A stretch of 64,000 nucleotides of DNA from JBEVOS01 sp044226655. GTDB taxonomy: Bacteria > Pseudomonadota > Alphaproteobacteria > Caulobacterales > Aquidulcibacteraceae. The notes under the pieces were generated by a model. It was not told the DNA's origin, searched no databases, and saw only the letters and a list, made by a program, of their open reading frames with translations. The stretch spans positions 186,001 to 250,000 of the forward strand of contig JBGAGO010000003.1 of NCBI GenBank assembly GCA_044226655.1, written 5' to 3'. Below, in pieces: positions 63,327-64,000 of this stretch (positions are counted from its first letter, which is position 1; the number at the start of each line of letters is the position of its first letter). The translations under genes were made by a program, and so were the position numbers.

Positions 63327-63356
63327 AAAGCTCTCATCGCGCCGATAGGAGGACCC

Positions 63357-63677
63357 ATGCCGAAGATCATTTATCGCACGCCCGGCGGCGCTGTGCGCGA
63401 GGTTGAAGCGCCTGTTGGCGCCAATCTCATGGAATCGGCGGTGAAGAACACCGTGCCGGGGATCGACGGCGATTGCGGCGGCGCGGCCGCCTGCGCCACC
63501 TGTCATGTCTATGTCGACGAAGCCTGGATCGAGAAGCTGCCGCCGCAATCGGCGATGGAGCGCGAGATGCTGGACTTCGCCGAGGCCGTGCAGGCCAATT
63601 CGCGTCTCGGCTGCCAAATCAAGCTCACCGATGCGCTCGACGGCATCTCCGTCACCATCCCGGCCAGCCAGCACTAG
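63357..63677 (+). CDS. 2Fe-2S ferredoxin, probable P450 electron donor
   Basis: The 106-aa adrenodoxin/putidaredoxin-type ferredoxin has cluster ligands C40, C46 and C49 in GDCGGAAACATCHVY and C86 in RLGCQI. The MLDFAEAV segment is typical of P450 partner ferredoxins. It would carry electrons from a reductase to the CYP153-like P450; the reductase gene is not in this window. AGGAGG precedes the ATG. The adjoining operator-like palindrome suggests coordinated control. Confidence 0.92.
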   Translation: MPKIIYRTPGGAVREVEAPVGANLMESAVKNTVPGIDGDCGGAAACATCHVYVDEAWIEKLPPQSAMEREMLDFAEAVQANSRLGCQIKLTDALDGISVTIPASQH

Positions 63678-63725
63678 GGCTTCTTGCCTGCGCCTCGCCT
63701 CGTGCGGGGCGGGGGTGGGACGAGC

Positions 63726-63786
63726 TTCGTACCGCCGGCTTCCAGCCGGCAGCGGTTTTCTGCCGGCAAGATGCCGGCGGTACGAA
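63726..63786. repeat. Palindromic repeat (family A), intergenic copy
   Basis: The 26-base arms 63726-63751 and 63761-63786 are complementary with three mismatches and a 9-base loop; the left arm contains ACCGCCGGCTTCCAGCCGGC. The core is identical to the repeat inside GTA g4 (12307-12364). It lies between two convergent stops. Confidence 0.9.
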
Positions 63787-63810
63787 AGCGGCGTTTCTCA
63801 CCCCTGCGCG

Positions 63811-64000
63811 CTACGCCGGTTTCTTCTCTGCGTTCGCCGGCGCGGCAGGCGCGGCGCGCTGCAGCGGATAGAATTGCGGCTCCATCTTTGAGACCGCTTC
63901 GGTGAGAATGCTGTCGACCGTCCAGCCTTCTTCCTTGGTCAGCGTCTCGATCGGGCGCGGCTGGGAATAGAGGATGATGGTCTCGCCGCTGACGCCGAAG
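63811..64000 (-). CDS. C-terminal fragment of an unidentified protein
   Basis: On the minus strand, an open frame runs in from the window edge and ends at TAG (63811-63813), giving 62 C-terminal residues: GVSGETIILYSQPRPIETLT, then EEGWTVDSILTEAVSKMEPQ, and an Ala/Pro/Lys tail. The gene starts outside the window, so length and start are unknown. I do not recognise the family; the location next to the alkane cluster is the only hint. Confidence 0.6.
   Translation of the reverse strand, partial: FGVSGETIILYSQPRPIETLTKEEGWTVDSILTEAVSKMEPQFYPLQRAAPAAPANAEKKPA

Overview
This is a GC-rich, densely packed chromosomal window from an alphaproteobacterium. A Caulobacterales/Hyphomonadaceae-like host is my inference. 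It rests on a complete alphaproteobacterial gene transfer agent (GTA) head-tail cluster, the FeuPQ-type two-component pair next to a cycHJKL-type cytochrome c maturation operon, the order DegP / response regulator / kinase / GlnE, DUF1491 and DUF2336 proteins, and families of intergenic palindromic repeats. No tRNA, rRNA, CRISPR array, transposase or integrase was seen.

Layout. 1-9197: housekeeping genes (DUF1491 C-terminus, prfC, a GAF-EAL phosphodiesterase, DUF2336, a PAN-domain secreted protein, an ABC-F ATPase, a class A penicillin-binding protein). 9447-22682: the GTA cluster, g1 (small terminase candidate) to g15 (tail-fibre/megatron protein), all on the plus strand with mostly 4-bp start/stop overlaps. 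22744-36589: J-domain protein, PepSY protein, FeuP/FeuQ-like pair, ccmI-ccmE-ccmF-ccmH, DegP-like protease, a second two-component pair and glnE. 36637-38581: an EF-hand protein, an ECF sigma factor, a small membrane protein and a CpxP-like periplasmic protein, probably a sigma/anti-sigma/sensor unit. 38588-44578 (minus): a PAS sensor kinase, aminopeptidase N and a conserved hypothetical. 44727-52938: two acyl-CoA dehydrogenases, an entericidin-like lipoprotein, a malonyl-CoA synthetase-like ligase coupled to a YegD-like Hsp70, a GH172 (DUF2961) protein and an SDR. 53236-59485: a GT2 glycosyltransferase facing a membrane-flippase/PIG-L deacetylase fusion, then cyanide-insensitive-type cydAB with a DUF2474 peptide and tag. 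59672-64000: an alkane-oxidation cluster (CYP153-like P450, TetR regulator, AlmA-like flavin monooxygenase, 2Fe-2S ferredoxin).

The most notable signal is how repeats have entered genes of the GTA cluster. A near-perfect hairpin repeat forms the N-terminus of the prohead protease gene (its twin lies at 63726-63786). A second repeat replaces the end of the major capsid gene, removes its stop codon and joins it in frame to the next gene (g6), while supplying a ribosome-binding site for an internal g6 start. A third, with perfect 31-bp arms, separates g12 from g13. The reading frame is kept in each case. This suggests either tolerated coding insertions in a maintained GTA or early domesticated decay.

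A second coherent signal is a shared operator-like palindrome, TCGAAC-N3-GTTCSA, in both divergent intergenic regions of the alkane cluster. It suggests that the local TetR protein controls both P450/tetR and almA/ferredoxin.
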